Shown: positions 35,124 to 44,892 of the stretch, piece by piece | Position numbering within the stretch: position 1 is the stretch's first letter | Layout of the letters: every line of letters begins with the position of its first letter | Assembly: GCF_023156585.1 (NCBI RefSeq) | Contig: NZ_JALNMI010000004.1 | Span: forward strand, 439,676-503,675 | Direction of reading: 5' to 3' | DNA from: Subsaxibacter sp. CAU 1640 | GTDB lineage: Bacteria; Bacteroidota; Bacteroidia; Flavobacteriales; Flavobacteriaceae | Length of the DNA stretch: 64,000 nt | The notes under the pieces: model-generated | Seen by the model: only the letters and a program-made list of their open reading frames with translations | Database searches by the model: none | What the model was told of the DNA's origin: nothing | Translations under genes and position numbers: made by a program

Positions 35124-35482
35124 AAAGGGGCCCTCTCCCTCACCCCCTTTTCATCCACTTTCCACTGCCCATCGTCCTTAACCAACTTGAATGTCTCTGG
35201 TTTTTCCTCATAAGAAATCGTGAATTTTACCCAAGCCTTATCACCATCAACGGTTTCTTCCAGGACCTTATAGTTCGATGCTCCAGCCTCTTCAGCCGTC
35301 ATAAAGTCTTGTACAGCAAGAAACGATTCATAACTTTCGGGAGTAGTGTGGGATTTTAGTTTGCTGTTGTCCTTTTTGTAGAAACTCTCGACCACAACTT
35401 TTGCGGTTTCAGTATGGGACATTTGTTTGTCTGTACAGTTGAGAAATGCCAAACTCAATAAAAATAAGGCTGCTTTTTTCAT
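35120..35482 (-). CDS. DUF4878-type lipoprotein at the tra operon end
   Basis: This is a 120-residue lipoprotein (lipobox LAFLNC). The rest is an NTF2-like fold typical of DUF4878: TAKVVVESFYKKDNSKLKSHT and WVKFTISYEEKPETFKLVKDDGQWKVDE. It starts 6 bp after TraN and is the last gene of the minus-strand conjugation operon. The function is unknown; lipoproteins in this place may help anchor the channel or act in immunity. Confidence 0.75.
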   Translation of the reverse strand: MKKAALFLLSLAFLNCTDKQMSHTETAKVVVESFYKKDNSKLKSHTTPESYESFLAVQDFMTAEEAGASNYKVLEETVDGDKAWVKFTISYEEKPETFKLVKDDGQWKVDEKGVRERAPF

Positions 35483-35488
35483 GATATT

Positions 35489-36319
35489 TTAATTTGGGTT
35501 ATTGATTGTTTTATGTGAAATTTTCAATTTCAAGTTTCGTTCTCCGTTTTTTTCATCGAGTTCCAAAATGACCACTCGTTCTTTGCTGATGGAAAATTTT
35601 GGCAATACAAAAACCATTCTTACGGTTTCATTTTCCAATACTTTACTTGGCTCATGGTATTTAAACAAAGCTTCTTTATTAAGATTTTGAAGCGATTTTT
35701 TCTTTCCTTTTTTTCTTGTCGCCACGTAAAAATTCAAATAGTTTAATTCATAATCCAATGTGGATTTGTTTTCGATTTTGATAACCACGTATAATTCTTC
35801 TTTGTCAAAAACGATGTTTTCAACGCTCAATTTAATGTGGTGTTTTCTGTCTATTAAAAATCCAAATTTCTTTGGTTGGTCTAACAAATAAGCGGAGAAT
35901 TTCTGATAATAGAAATCTCTGTTAGTAACAACTGATTTTTCCTTTGTCTCTAAATTTTCAAGTGAATCCTTTGGTTTTTCATTGCCAATACTTTTAGATT
36001 CTGGAATAAAATAATTTAGTGTGGGAAGATGTTCCTTATACCTTACAATATACGAAAAAATTGCACCATTTTTGTTGATTACCAACAAATTACTTTCGTT
36101 TCCTGGTGTTGCCTGAAGCAATCCAAAATATTGTTCTTTCTCTCGGTTATACGTAAAAACAAAGTTATCAGAACCTGTAATTCCTTGCCTAACTGGTTCT
36201 GGAAAAAATAGGGCGACGTTCTTGGTGTCGTTCGCATAAATAGTATCTAATGGAATATGGTTTTGTGCGTATAATTTCGATAAAGAAATACAGAATATAA
36301 TTAGAATTGATGTTTTCAT
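35489..36319 (-). CDS. traN: Conjugative transposon protein TraN (DUF4138, VirB9-like)
   Basis: This 276-residue protein has a signal peptide (MKTSILIIFCISLSKLYAQ) and opens with the TraN-type segment DTIYANDTKNVALFFPEPVRQGITG. The two-domain, beta-rich layout (SVENIVFDKEELYVVIKIENKSTLDYELNYLNFYV) is that of DUF4138, the VirB9-like outer component of Bacteroidetes conjugation channels. It lies 19 bp after TraM in transcription order. Confidence 0.88.
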   Translation of the reverse strand: MKTSILIIFCISLSKLYAQNHIPLDTIYANDTKNVALFFPEPVRQGITGSDNFVFTYNREKEQYFGLLQATPGNESNLLVINKNGAIFSYIVRYKEHLPTLNYFIPESKSIGNEKPKDSLENLETKEKSVVTNRDFYYQKFSAYLLDQPKKFGFLIDRKHHIKLSVENIVFDKEELYVVIKIENKSTLDYELNYLNFYVATRKKGKKKSLQNLNKEALFKYHEPSKVLENETVRMVFVLPKFSISKERVVILELDEKNGERNLKLKISHKTINNPN

Positions 36320-36338
36320 GATTTTGGAATTTGATAGT

Positions 36339-37262
36339 TTACAATTCAGGTTTTAGTATAAGTTTGTAGTTATTGACGATGGTTACTTTGACATTCCGAT
36401 TGTTGCGTTGAAATACTTTCTTAATGCCTCCAACTTGTGGCACAGACGGAATATTAATATCTCCAATGATATCGTCAATAACTTCCTTGGATGCTTCAGC
36501 TCGAAAATTGTTTTCTATGTAGATGCCTTCACTTCCATCCTGAAGGTCAAACGCCTTTAAATTTGTTGGATGATGATTGATATTTTGAATTTCAATCATA
36601 GCTCGATTGGGTTGAAAGCTGATAAAACCATAGAGTGGCGTGTTTTTCGGAATCAACATATCATTAATGACGGCTGCTTTTATCAATCGCAAAAGCAATC
36701 TGTGGTTCACTTTTACAACTTGGTTGCCATCAACTTCAACATAGATAGTAGCATCCGTCTTAACATATTTTTTATTCGGAATAGGTTCAGATGCAAAAAA
36801 CAGTTGATGCTCCACTCCCATTTCTTTTGCTGAAATCGAAGCTTCAATCTCTTGTACTTTGCTTTCCTCTTTGGTTTTTTTGGATTTAGTGCTATCCTTT
36901 AAGTAACTAAATTGATACGGTTCTTCAGAATACCTGATTCTTCCCGAGGCATAGATGCTGTCCACGATGTGTTGTTTTTTCTTATCCAACAAATCAGGGT
37001 CATAATATCCTAATGAATCAAGCATGCTTTCATCATAGATGCTTGGTGCATTGGTTTGGCGCACCTCCTTTAAATTGTTGATGGCATCCAATTTTGATTT
37101 GTATTCTTCCTGTTCCTGTTCGAGTTCCGGAATCGCAGTTTGTTTTAGGTTATCAGATTCAGAATCATCATTTCCCATAACCAAAATGGAATAGGAAATC
37201 AAAAAGATGACCACCACAGCCAAGACAGACCCAAAGACGATTTTATTTTTTTCGATTTTCAT
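36339..37262 (-). CDS. traM: Conjugative transposon protein TraM (VirB10-like)
   Basis: This is a 307-residue protein with one N-terminal transmembrane helix (about 9-29), a coiled-coil region with QEQEEYKSKLDAINNL, a low-complexity periplasmic linker, and a C-terminal beta domain (IPKNTPLYGFISFQPNRAMIEIQNI) characteristic of TraM. It spans the periplasm as the VirB10-like scaffold linking inner and outer channel rings. It follows TraK by 9 bp with no separate TraL gene visible in between. Confidence 0.88.
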   Translation of the reverse strand: MKIEKNKIVFGSVLAVVVIFLISYSILVMGNDDSESDNLKQTAIPELEQEQEEYKSKLDAINNLKEVRQTNAPSIYDESMLDSLGYYDPDLLDKKKQHIVDSIYASGRIRYSEEPYQFSYLKDSTKSKKTKEESKVQEIEASISAKEMGVEHQLFFASEPIPNKKYVKTDATIYVEVDGNQVVKVNHRLLLRLIKAAVINDMLIPKNTPLYGFISFQPNRAMIEIQNINHHPTNLKAFDLQDGSEGIYIENNFRAEASKEVIDDIIGDINIPSVPQVGGIKKVFQRNNRNVKVTIVNNYKLILKPEL

Positions 37263-37271
37263 AACGATAGT

Positions 37272-37889
37272 TTATTGGTTTTGATTTGACAGTTTTTTCA
37301 AGCTGTTTTCAAAATAGTTTGTGATTAATAGTCCATGTGTGTTTTTTGGAAAGTTTCGGTCCACAATAATTAAATTCCCCGTGGTTGTCAGTTCATAGGT
37401 ATCGACAATCGTCCCTCTGTTGATTTCAAAAATCGTGATAGTTTTAAATGAATAGACACCATCTTTTGCTTCAACTTTCGATTCGATACTGATGACTCTC
37501 TGTACCAAAGAATATTGCAGCAGTCGATTGTAAACACCGTCCGCTTTTTTCTGTCTGTAGAGATTGTCCACAGAGCTATTTCCCAACCAAAGGGCTTTCT
37601 CCAAATTCCTTTCATAGTTGCTGGCATCAATATTATAGAAATAGGTGTGGAACAATTCCAGATGTGCCAAAGCTTCCACTTGAAAATTTTCCTTTTGAGA
37701 TACCAGTTTTAAAGGGATGACAGCGCCATTCGTGTTGATGGCAAAGGCATTGTTCAACGCCTTGTGATACGTAGTATAGACCATCCAACCTGAAAATATG
37801 CTGGACAGCACCGCTCCTACCACAACCACAATGATTATCAATCGATTCATTCTTAAAACTGTATAGATGTCTTTATATGAGGTTTTCAT
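37272..37889 (-). CDS. traK: Conjugative transposon protein TraK (VirB8-like)
   Basis: This is a 205-residue bitopic protein with one membrane helix (about 15-35) and an NTF2-like periplasmic domain. NALSFAIN-type positions and AHLELFHTYFYNIDASNYERNLEKALWLGNSSVDNLYRQK are the family signature of TraK, the VirB8-like assembly factor. It starts 16 bp after TraJ. Confidence 0.88.
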   Translation of the reverse strand: MKTSYKDIYTVLRMNRLIIIVVVVGAVLSSIFSGWMVYTTYHKALNNAFAINTNGAVIPLKLVSQKENFQVEALAHLELFHTYFYNIDASNYERNLEKALWLGNSSVDNLYRQKKADGVYNRLLQYSLVQRVISIESKVEAKDGVYSFKTITIFEINRGTIVDTYELTTTGNLIIVDRNFPKNTHGLLITNYFENSLKKLSNQNQ

Positions 37890-37905
37890 TTTGTTGAATA
37901 TTTTC

Positions 37906-38748
37906 TTAAGCTGTAAAGAGCCTTAAAGTGAATGATGTAGCACGTTTGTACAATCTGAATTTGAGAAATACGATAAAACCAATCGAACCCAATTCCACAA
38001 CTGGCGCAAAGAAGTTGCTGCCAACGTCAGTCCCAAACAAATTGTTCCAAAAATTGGTATTGATTTCCGTATAAATGGCATTGATAAACACATTGACAAG
38101 AAAAAACGCAGGCACAAGCATATAGACCGCTGCATAGAGCCTAATAAATGTATAGGCCATAGACCGAAATTTCTCAAATACCGCCAAACTGATGACCAAT
38201 GGAAAAAAAGCTTGCATGATTCCGAGCAAAAAATAACGCTCGGCCAGAAATAAGGGGTAAATGAACAAATCCAATATCCATAGGAACAGACTGATGATAA
38301 ATGCAAGGATTTTGAATCCATACAATGGCGTTACCAAGGCTTCATATAACAATGCCAGGGCTTTTTTGGCGGCTTCCAATGCGCCCACATCCTCTTCCAA
38401 AGGAATATCCTGCATTTGAAGTGGAAGGAGCGCAGGAGCCGTATTCCGATATTGACCCTCAATCGCTATAAGAATACCATCAAAAAATCCCAAAATTTGA
38501 GTAGAAAAGATAACCAGGAGAACCACCATAAAGTTTTTGGCGAGTTCCCCTGGACTCAATCCCCAAGTATATCCTTCTTTTTCTGCAACGCCTTCATTAT
38601 ATTTTTTAAGAATATTGACCAAGAAAAACACCACAGCAAGTACTTTCATTCCAGCAATGGTATACTGCGAAAAATCGCTACCCTGAATCGTTTGAAATAC
38701 GGCGTCCACATATTCCAGTCCTATTCCCAAAATGAAGTTGGCAGTCAT
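37906..38748 (-). CDS. traJ: Conjugative transposon protein TraJ (VirB6-like)
   Basis: The polytopic protein has 280 residues and about six membrane helices. The segments GMKVLAVVFFLVNILKKY and YFLLGIMQAFFPLVISLAVFEKFR and the C-terminal hydrophobic stretch fit TraJ, the VirB6-like inner-membrane channel component of Bacteroidetes ICEs. It overlaps no neighbour and follows the TraI-like gene by 2 bp. Confidence 0.82.
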   Translation of the reverse strand: MTANFILGIGLEYVDAVFQTIQGSDFSQYTIAGMKVLAVVFFLVNILKKYNEGVAEKEGYTWGLSPGELAKNFMVVLLVIFSTQILGFFDGILIAIEGQYRNTAPALLPLQMQDIPLEEDVGALEAAKKALALLYEALVTPLYGFKILAFIISLFLWILDLFIYPLFLAERYFLLGIMQAFFPLVISLAVFEKFRSMAYTFIRLYAAVYMLVPAFFLVNVFINAIYTEINTNFWNNLFGTDVGSNFFAPVVELGSIGFIVFLKFRLYKRATSFTLRLFTA

Positions 38749-38750
38749 CG

Positions 38751-39320
38751 TTAATAATCTGTTTCTCGGTTATTGATTTTATCCTGCATTTTTCTGAAGG
38801 AAATAATGTCGCGATAACGTTCTGTTTTCTTTGTGATTTCTGCGACCATTTCTTTCGATTTCATTTCTTTTTCCTGTAATAATTGGGTACGTTCGGCATC
38901 TGTCATTTTCAAGAAATCACTTGATAGGATTTTATCGATAAAATTCAAATCGTCCATAGAGCTCTGAATTATGGAATTGAAGGAATTGGAAATCTTTGTA
39001 ACCTCATTTGGTTTGATGTATTGAGAATTCAGAATTTCCTGTAAATCGTTTTGAACGATGCCATAAAGCCGTTGGTTGTTTTGAGCGATTTCTTCAACTG
39101 CTCGAAGCTGTTGAACAACACTTGCAACTTTTTCAAGATTTTCCTTTTGCTTTTTTAAGAATTCAACTGTTTTTAAGAGTTGGGACGTTTGTTTTGCAGA
39201 TTCTATAAGGGATTTGGCAAGACTTATAAAATTAGTGTTGTCATAAACTGGCATTCCTTGACCGCTTACGTTTAAGCTAAAAAGGATTGCCATTGCGAGA
39301 ATTAAAATTTTTGTTTTCAT
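38751..39320 (-). CDS. TraI-like conjugal transfer protein (DUF4141, VirB5-like)
   Basis: This is a 189-residue exported protein (signal MKTKILILAMAILFSLNVSGQG). The mature part is almost wholly helical and coiled-coil (SLIESAKQTSQLLKTVEFLKKQKENLEKVASVVQQL). Position between TraG and TraJ and this fold match the TraI/DUF4141 proteins of Bacteroidetes conjugation operons. It starts 10 bp after TraG. VirB5-like minor pilin function is an inference. Confidence 0.72.
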   Translation of the reverse strand: MKTKILILAMAILFSLNVSGQGMPVYDNTNFISLAKSLIESAKQTSQLLKTVEFLKKQKENLEKVASVVQQLRAVEEIAQNNQRLYGIVQNDLQEILNSQYIKPNEVTKISNSFNSIIQSSMDDLNFIDKILSSDFLKMTDAERTQLLQEKEMKSKEMVAEITKKTERYRDIISFRKMQDKINNRETDY

Positions 39321-39330
39321 TGTACTTGTT

Positions 39331-41727
39331 TTAAGATGAATATTCAGTGATTGCTTTTTCCATATCTTGATGCTTTTGATAAAGCTTCATTATTTCTTCG
39401 TTTTCTGCGCCATCGGTTAAGTAGGCAGCATAGACTTCCTTCGGAACTTCAAGGCGGAAAATGTTACTTTCCTTACCGATTTTGATAAACATTTCGGTGT
39501 ACTTCCGTGGTCCTATCAAGTTGTTTTTGATGGATTTCAATTGATTCAAATCGTGGCTGGATAGATTCAAGCGTTTCTGCAGCTCGACATATCCCTTTTC
39601 GTTGTTCAGACTATAAATGACCTGTGTGTTTTCAAGTATGCTTGCGGAAGTTGAATTGTTCGGCAATTGATTGATGGACTGTAAAATGATTCCAATTGCG
39701 CCATTTTGTTTTCTGATGGCTTGGTAGTAGAATTCCACACTTTCCAATACATTTTCAAATTTTAGCTGTTTGGCAAATTCATCAAACAGGATGATGCCCT
39801 TTTCGGCACGATTACGCCAAATGGTTCTTTGGATGGCAGACTTGATGAGCTTGAGCATTACGGAAAGAATTTCCTTATTGTCCTTCACTTCGTCCAGTTC
39901 AAAAACAATCAGCCGTTTTTCCTCAATTTTGTACGTCTGGTCTTCGCTCACTTCAAAAAGAAAACTATATAGACCATCCCCGACGTACTCTGACATTATG
40001 TGCAAAAAGTTGGTAATGTTGAAGTAGTCGGGATGGATTTTAAGTTGACCAAGTAACGTGTCTTGGTTACCTTCTATAAAGCGGTAAAAACTATCCAAAG
40101 AGTGTGCTTCGGAAATTATTTGATAATAGTGAAGCAATATTTTCTTGATGGAAACCGATTGTGCCTTCGTAACCTTTAAATCGGAAGCAAACAGCTCAAA
40201 CAAAAAAATGGATAAATCTTCCAATCGTTCTGGTGTAAGGTCATCTTGATTGCTGATGTAAAAAGGATTGATGCCCAAGTTCTTCCCACTTTCATAGCGA
40301 AGAACCGTGTATTGTTTTGGATAGAGTTTTGCGAACTTGGTGTAAGAACCACCAAGGTCAATAATGACCAGGCGGACACCACTTTCAAAATATTGGCGTA
40401 GAATGTTATTGGCCAAAAAGGATTTTCCTTCACCTGTGGGTGCAAAAATCGCAAAGTTACGTGCCTTGATGCGTTTTTTCCGTTCGTCCCAAACATCCTT
40501 TAAAACAGGAATGTTGTGTTCCCTATCATTGAAGATAATTCCGGTGGCATCCGATTTGTAGTTGCTGTTGTTTATGGTCAGACATAAAGCGTGTTTTAAA
40601 TCGGTCACATACAAATCCTCATTGGAAAAATTTGAAGGAAAACAGAAGTAGCTGTTGAGGATATAATTCTTACGTTCTTCGCCTCTTGGATAGTATGGGA
40701 TGATGTCCAATTCCTTAAATTCCGTTTTTATCTTGGAAGCAATTTTTTCAAGTTCCCGTTCTTTTCGGGCCCAATAGATGATGTTCAGATGACCGCGAAT
40801 AATCCGTGCATTGTCATCTGCATTGATTTGATTTTGAATGTGCTGAATTTTTTCCAACACCACTTTGTTCTGTGAACCGAAATTGGAACTTTTCTTGAGT
40901 TCTTCGATTTTTTTGTCCAACAGCTTACGCCATTTCTGTTTGTCATCCAGATAGATGATTTGATTGACAATGTGGTTTTCGGTCAGTGTAAGTCCTATGC
41001 CGTCAATAAATCCTTGATGGAATACAAAATCGTCTGACGTAAAACGCTCATTGGTTTTACTGCTCTGGACACTTTCGCCAAAACACAGTTCGCTGTTGAC
41101 CGCAAGAGCATCAAAATGGTTCTCACCAATACTGATATTGGATTTTTCCAATAAAATATCTGTATCAAAGCCTTCATTGAAACCATTAAAATAACTATTG
41201 GTTATGGATTGGATTTCTTCAGCTTTCAGCGCAATGAATTCCATCTTACGGCTATTATTGATAAAGGAAACAGAATCACTCACAGAGCCAATAAAGCTAT
41301 TGACCGTATCGTCCAATTCCTGAATAATCCCTTTGTTGATTTTTTTAAATGGATTGACATATTTGGAATTGTTCAACGCCTTGTTTTTGGTCAGGATAAA
41401 GAATAGAAAGCATCTGTGTTCCATATATTCTCGACCCTTAAAATGAGTGTGGGTCGCTTTTTCAAGAAACGTGTTTTTTGGCAGTTTTTCGGATGAATAG
41501 GATTTCTTCAAATAGACATCCTGCTTGTGAACAACTGTTCCAATAGGTAAGGATTTGATTGCCTGAAACCAAGCTGCGTGTATATCCTCAAAGTCTTTTT
41601 CGGATAGTGAATAGATTTCCGGAAGCATCCCTTCATAACACAGTACGATATTGCCATTATTGGCAAACACGATATTATCTTGAATATCGACGATGGGTTG
41701 ATAAGCCGAAAGATTAATCTTCTTCAT
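39331..41727 (-). CDS. traG: TraG-family conjugation ATPase (VirB4-like)
   Basis: From ATG 41727 (MKKINLSAYQPIVDIQDNIVF) the protein has 798 residues; the frame runs 33 codons further into traF, and those extra residues look non-native. Walker A APTGEGKS ends near Lys435, and Walker B is in KGIILFDEFAKQLKF near residue 660. TraG provides energy for channel assembly and DNA transfer. It overlaps traF by 14 bp. Confidence 0.92.
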   Translation of the reverse strand: MKKINLSAYQPIVDIQDNIVFANNGNIVLCYEGMLPEIYSLSEKDFEDIHAAWFQAIKSLPIGTVVHKQDVYLKKSYSSEKLPKNTFLEKATHTHFKGREYMEHRCFLFFILTKNKALNNSKYVNPFKKINKGIIQELDDTVNSFIGSVSDSVSFINNSRKMEFIALKAEEIQSITNSYFNGFNEGFDTDILLEKSNISIGENHFDALAVNSELCFGESVQSSKTNERFTSDDFVFHQGFIDGIGLTLTENHIVNQIIYLDDKQKWRKLLDKKIEELKKSSNFGSQNKVVLEKIQHIQNQINADDNARIIRGHLNIIYWARKERELEKIASKIKTEFKELDIIPYYPRGEERKNYILNSYFCFPSNFSNEDLYVTDLKHALCLTINNSNYKSDATGIIFNDREHNIPVLKDVWDERKKRIKARNFAIFAPTGEGKSFLANNILRQYFESGVRLVIIDLGGSYTKFAKLYPKQYTVLRYESGKNLGINPFYISNQDDLTPERLEDLSIFLFELFASDLKVTKAQSVSIKKILLHYYQIISEAHSLDSFYRFIEGNQDTLLGQLKIHPDYFNITNFLHIMSEYVGDGLYSFLFEVSEDQTYKIEEKRLIVFELDEVKDNKEILSVMLKLIKSAIQRTIWRNRAEKGIILFDEFAKQLKFENVLESVEFYYQAIRKQNGAIGIILQSINQLPNNSTSASILENTQVIYSLNNEKGYVELQKRLNLSSHDLNQLKSIKNNLIGPRKYTEMFIKIGKESNIFRLEVPKEVYAAYLTDGAENEEIMKLYQKHQDMEKAITEYSS

Positions 41728-41998
41728 AATCGAGAGCAGATGATTTTTTGTTACTGATAATTCTTGGGAATACTCGTGCCATTTGAAAAAGTTGTGGATT
41801 GCTCGTAATTCTGATAAGAGCGCCATACAGTAATGTATTGAATATCAATACGCCAAGTATCAGCCCAAAACTGAACGAAAAAATGATGACCAAAAGCGAA
41901 GCGACAATGGCAATCATCATTAGGGCGAACAGTGATACCGGAAGCCCGAATATCATTGCTTGTTTTCTAATGTTTTTATAGACTTCGAACCGTTTCAT
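41714..41998 (-). CDS. traF: Conjugative transposon protein TraF (DUF4133, VirB3-like)
   Basis: This is a 94-residue protein with KRFEVYKNIRKQAMIFGLPVSLFALMMIAIVAS, the DUF4133 start, followed by a second hydrophobic segment and a charged tail. It is the VirB3-like membrane subunit. Its start abuts the TraE stop (1-bp overlap) and its end overlaps the TraG start by 14 bp. Confidence 0.9.
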   Translation of the reverse strand: MKRFEVYKNIRKQAMIFGLPVSLFALMMIAIVASLLVIIFSFSFGLILGVLIFNTLLYGALIRITSNPQLFQMARVFPRIISNKKSSALDYEED

Positions 41999-42285
41999 TA
42001 CACCACGATGCTGATTAGGTAAGTGAAGATTCCAACGACTGCGCCTGCAATAAGCACGAAGACCAAAACCCGCGTAATCCCTTTTTTGAGGTCAGCGTTT
42101 TCACCAAAAAAGTGCCCTGCATTGAACAAAAACCCAATAAGGAAGATGACACCAAGAATAATTGGAAAGATGGTTCTAATGGTATCGGAAACGTCATTGA
42201 CCGAATCTTCAATACCACCAATCTGTGCAAAAGTGGGCACTGAAATTAGCAACAATGCCATCAATAGGATTATTGATTTTCTCAT
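41998..42285 (-). CDS. traE: Conjugative transposon protein TraE (DUF4134, VirB2-like)
   Basis: This is a 95-residue small protein with a signal peptide (MRKSIILLMALLLISVPTFAQ) and two hydrophobic segments separated by a short charged loop (FFGENADLKKGITR). This is the DUF4134 pattern of pilin-like TraE, presumed VirB2 equivalent. It is the first gene of the minus-strand operon. Confidence 0.9.
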   Translation of the reverse strand: MRKSIILLMALLLISVPTFAQIGGIEDSVNDVSDTIRTIFPIILGVIFLIGFLFNAGHFFGENADLKKGITRVLVFVLIAGAVVGIFTYLISIVV

Positions 42286-42465
42286 AATTGTTCGTTTTTA
42301 GATGCCTGATTGAAGGCGGTTTATGAATGAACTTTTGCGAAATCTATTAAGTAATGAAGCGGAAGAAAGAAAATCATCAAACTTTAACAAGAGTTGGTGT
42401 TAAACTTTGGATAATTATTATGGATTGGATGGATTCTTTGAATTTTGTTCAATAGAACAGAAACA

Positions 42466-43125
42466 ATGAAGGATTGGAATACATTTTATAGAAACGTTGT
42501 TTTGCTGGTATTTTTGGCACTTGCATCCAACCTTTTCGGACAGACTGAAAAGGCTGGAAAGAAGATAATTGTCATTGACCCTGGCCACGGCGGAATTGAT
42601 TCTGGTGCAGTCGGCATCAATGGAATTAAAGAGAAAGATGTCGTCTTGAATATTGCTTTGGAAATCATTCGACTGAATGAACTAAAACCATATAATAATC
42701 TTGACATTTATTTGACAAGATATAAAGACACCCTAATTTCTTTGAGTGACAGAACCAAATTATCAAAAGCGCTTCATACAGATATATTTTTTTCCCTGCA
42801 TTGCAATCATTCAGATAATCCGAAAGCGAGAGGGATTGAAGTCTTTGTTTCAAATTCTATTGGAAAATATTTTAAGCATTCCATTTTAATGGGACATGAA
42901 ATTGAAAAGGCATTGGTTCATAATATTGGTTTGGAAAGCCGCGGTGTTAAGTTTGCCAATTTTCAGGTGTTGCGGGAAACGGTTGATTATTTTCCTTCGG
43001 TGCTGTTGGAATTTGGGTTTTTATCGAATATGGATGAGGCAAGTTATTTTTCAGTGGATAAAAATCTGAAAGGCTTTGCATTATTGCTATTGAATGAATT
43101 ATATAAAATAAAAAGCTATGAATAA
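42466..43125 (+). CDS. N-acetylmuramoyl-L-alanine amidase
   Basis: This is a 219-residue protein from ATG 42466 (MKDWNTFYRNVVLLVFLALASNLFGQ, signal peptide; the frame also has TTG 42445). The Amidase_3 fold has VIDPGHGGIDSGAVG (His zinc ligand), the EKDVVLNIAL catalytic Glu region and SLHCNHSDNPKARGIEVFV, with a late EFGFLSN. It cleaves peptidoglycan. Divergently transcribed from traE, it probably opens the cell wall for channel assembly. Confidence 0.9.
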   Translation: MKDWNTFYRNVVLLVFLALASNLFGQTEKAGKKIIVIDPGHGGIDSGAVGINGIKEKDVVLNIALEIIRLNELKPYNNLDIYLTRYKDTLISLSDRTKLSKALHTDIFFSLHCNHSDNPKARGIEVFVSNSIGKYFKHSILMGHEIEKALVHNIGLESRGVKFANFQVLRETVDYFPSVLLEFGFLSNMDEASYFSVDKNLKGFALLLLNELYKIKSYE

Positions 43126-43213
43126 GTTGTTTGAACAGGTTTTGAAAAGTTTGAAGCAGATTGTTGTGGCTGTAAGTTCTGAAATCAAAATCATTTTAAG
43201 AAGAATAATTTAA
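43118..43213 (+). CDS. Possible short peptide after the amidase
   Basis: ATG 43118 overlaps the amidase stop by 8 bp and encodes 31 residues (MNKLFEQVLKSLKQIV to LRRII), an amphipathic basic helix. It may be a small membrane-active peptide or chance. Only overlap and composition support it. Confidence 0.3.
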   Translation: MNKLFEQVLKSLKQIVVAVSSEIKIILRRII

Positions 43214-43371
43214 ATAAGTATTGATTTCACCCAAAAACTAAATGACAATTTGTTAATCTTTTATTTATTACATTGGCTTCAAATCGCATTATTTCTAATT
43301 ACTCTTAATTTATGATTAATGAGCTTTTGTGTGAAAATAAATCATGTTAATAGCGATTGAAGAACAATCTT

Positions 43372-44892
43372 TCACTTATATATATTCATCTTCTCATCAT
43401 AAATAGTACTATCTATTGCCAAAAAATATAAAACACTGTGAAACACATGATTCTGTGACAAGGTTTTATTTGGTTTTAACTTTTTGGAATCATCAGATAG
43501 CCACACGATAAAAGGAATCTCCAACTGTTCTTTTGGCGCAAATGCGGCAGGTATGCCGTGCATATATAGATTATTTTCTCCTAACGATTCGCCATGGTCG
43601 GACACAAACATCATCGTACTATTGTAATCCTTTAACTGCATTAAATCGTCTATTAAGCTGGCAAGAAGATAATCTGTATAAACGATGGTATTGTCGTACG
43701 CATTGATAAGTTCTTCTTTAGAGCAATCCCCTAATTCCACACTCCTACAAACAGGTGTGAAGGTTTCAAAATTAGGTGGATATTTTGTGTTATACGAGGG
43801 TCCGTGGCTTGTGCTTGTGTGTAAAATAATCAATATCTTATCTTTTGGACTGGCTGTGATTTGCTCTTTTAATCCTTTTATAAGAATTTCATCATAATTG
43901 CACAGGTCTCCTTCACATTCATTTCTCAAATCTTTTTTATTGAAAAAGTTTTTGATATGTACTGGCGGTTCTCCCCAATTGGTCGTTTTCCATATCACTT
44001 CAACATTATTTCTGTATAGATAATTAGGCAAAATCTCGTATAAATCGGTGGTGTCCTTATAATCCAAAACACATTTGACGCCTGCCGTTGTGTAGGTTGC
44101 GCAGGAAGTTGCATTAAAGGTGTGAAGATTTTCTATTTTCGACAACAATGGATTGGTGGGCTTGTCATAACCATACAATGAAAAATTTTCGCTTCTTGCA
44201 GATTCACCGATGACCAAGACTACGACAGATTTTTCTGTGTCCTTTATGGTCGCATCGGGCAAAAGGATTTCCTTTTTGTTTTCTTTACTCTTATAGATAT
44301 AATATCTCGACGTATTGACCATATATGACCAAGGCATTGCCAAGGCACCCAATTTGGTTGAATTTTTATCAATCCATCGCCAATTGCCACCATTGACAAA
44401 AACCATCACAATGATAAAAAGTAATGTCAATGACCACTTAACCAGAAACGGTTTAAATTTTTCCTTGATTATGTTGACCTGAATTATAAAAAAAACAGGG
44501 ATGACACCCAATAATATCAAATACATAACCAATCCAAGCGAAAAAAAACTGCTGGCTTCCTCATAATCGGTATTTAAAACATTCCCAATCATCGTGATAT
44601 CAATAAGAACATTATAGGTATGTATAAAATAGATGGCTATTGAGTTACCGATGAAAAAGAAAACCAACAAAATCTTCCCCACAAATCGTGACAAAAAGAA
44701 TATGAGATACAGTACAAAAGCATTTGCAACCAACATGATGACTACTAAACTGACAATTAGAAGAATACCGTTAAAGCTTTTGTAATCTACATTGTCGAAA
44801 ACGAATCTAAAAAAGGGAAAATGAAATAATAAAAAATTAAGGAAACTGGCTATTAAAACAAAATACGTCAGTTTAATAGGCTTTTTTAACAT
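43372..44892 (-). CDS. EptA-like lipid A phosphoethanolamine transferase
   Basis: This is a 506-residue inner-membrane enzyme with five N-terminal helices (about 9-170) and a periplasmic alkaline-phosphatase-fold domain. VIGESARSENFSLYGYDKP (Glu230) and the nucleophile loop NATSCATYTTAGVKC (Thr266) match the EptA/MCR metal site and catalytic Thr. FVSDHGESLGENNLYMHG supplies further Zn ligands. It should transfer phosphoethanolamine to lipid A or another phospholipid head group, which lowers cationic peptide binding. It is the last gene of an operon that begins at the promoter near 47671, and overlaps the preceding PAP2 gene by 20 bp. Confidence 0.85.
   Translation of the reverse strand: MLKKPIKLTYFVLIASFLNFLLFHFPFFRFVFDNVDYKSFNGILLIVSLVVIMLVANAFVLYLIFFLSRFVGKILLVFFFIGNSIAIYFIHTYNVLIDITMIGNVLNTDYEEASSFFSLGLVMYLILLGVIPVFFIIQVNIIKEKFKPFLVKWSLTLLFIIVMVFVNGGNWRWIDKNSTKLGALAMPWSYMVNTSRYYIYKSKENKKEILLPDATIKDTEKSVVVLVIGESARSENFSLYGYDKPTNPLLSKIENLHTFNATSCATYTTAGVKCVLDYKDTTDLYEILPNYLYRNNVEVIWKTTNWGEPPVHIKNFFNKKDLRNECEGDLCNYDEILIKGLKEQITASPKDKILIILHTSTSHGPSYNTKYPPNFETFTPVCRSVELGDCSKEELINAYDNTIVYTDYLLASLIDDLMQLKDYNSTMMFVSDHGESLGENNLYMHGIPAAFAPKEQLEIPFIVWLSDDSKKLKPNKTLSQNHVFHSVLYFLAIDSTIYDEKMNIYK

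Noticed and set aside
41728..41826. 33-residue N-terminal extension of TraG
   Set aside because: It lies inside traF in another frame; MKKINL at 41727 is the family start.
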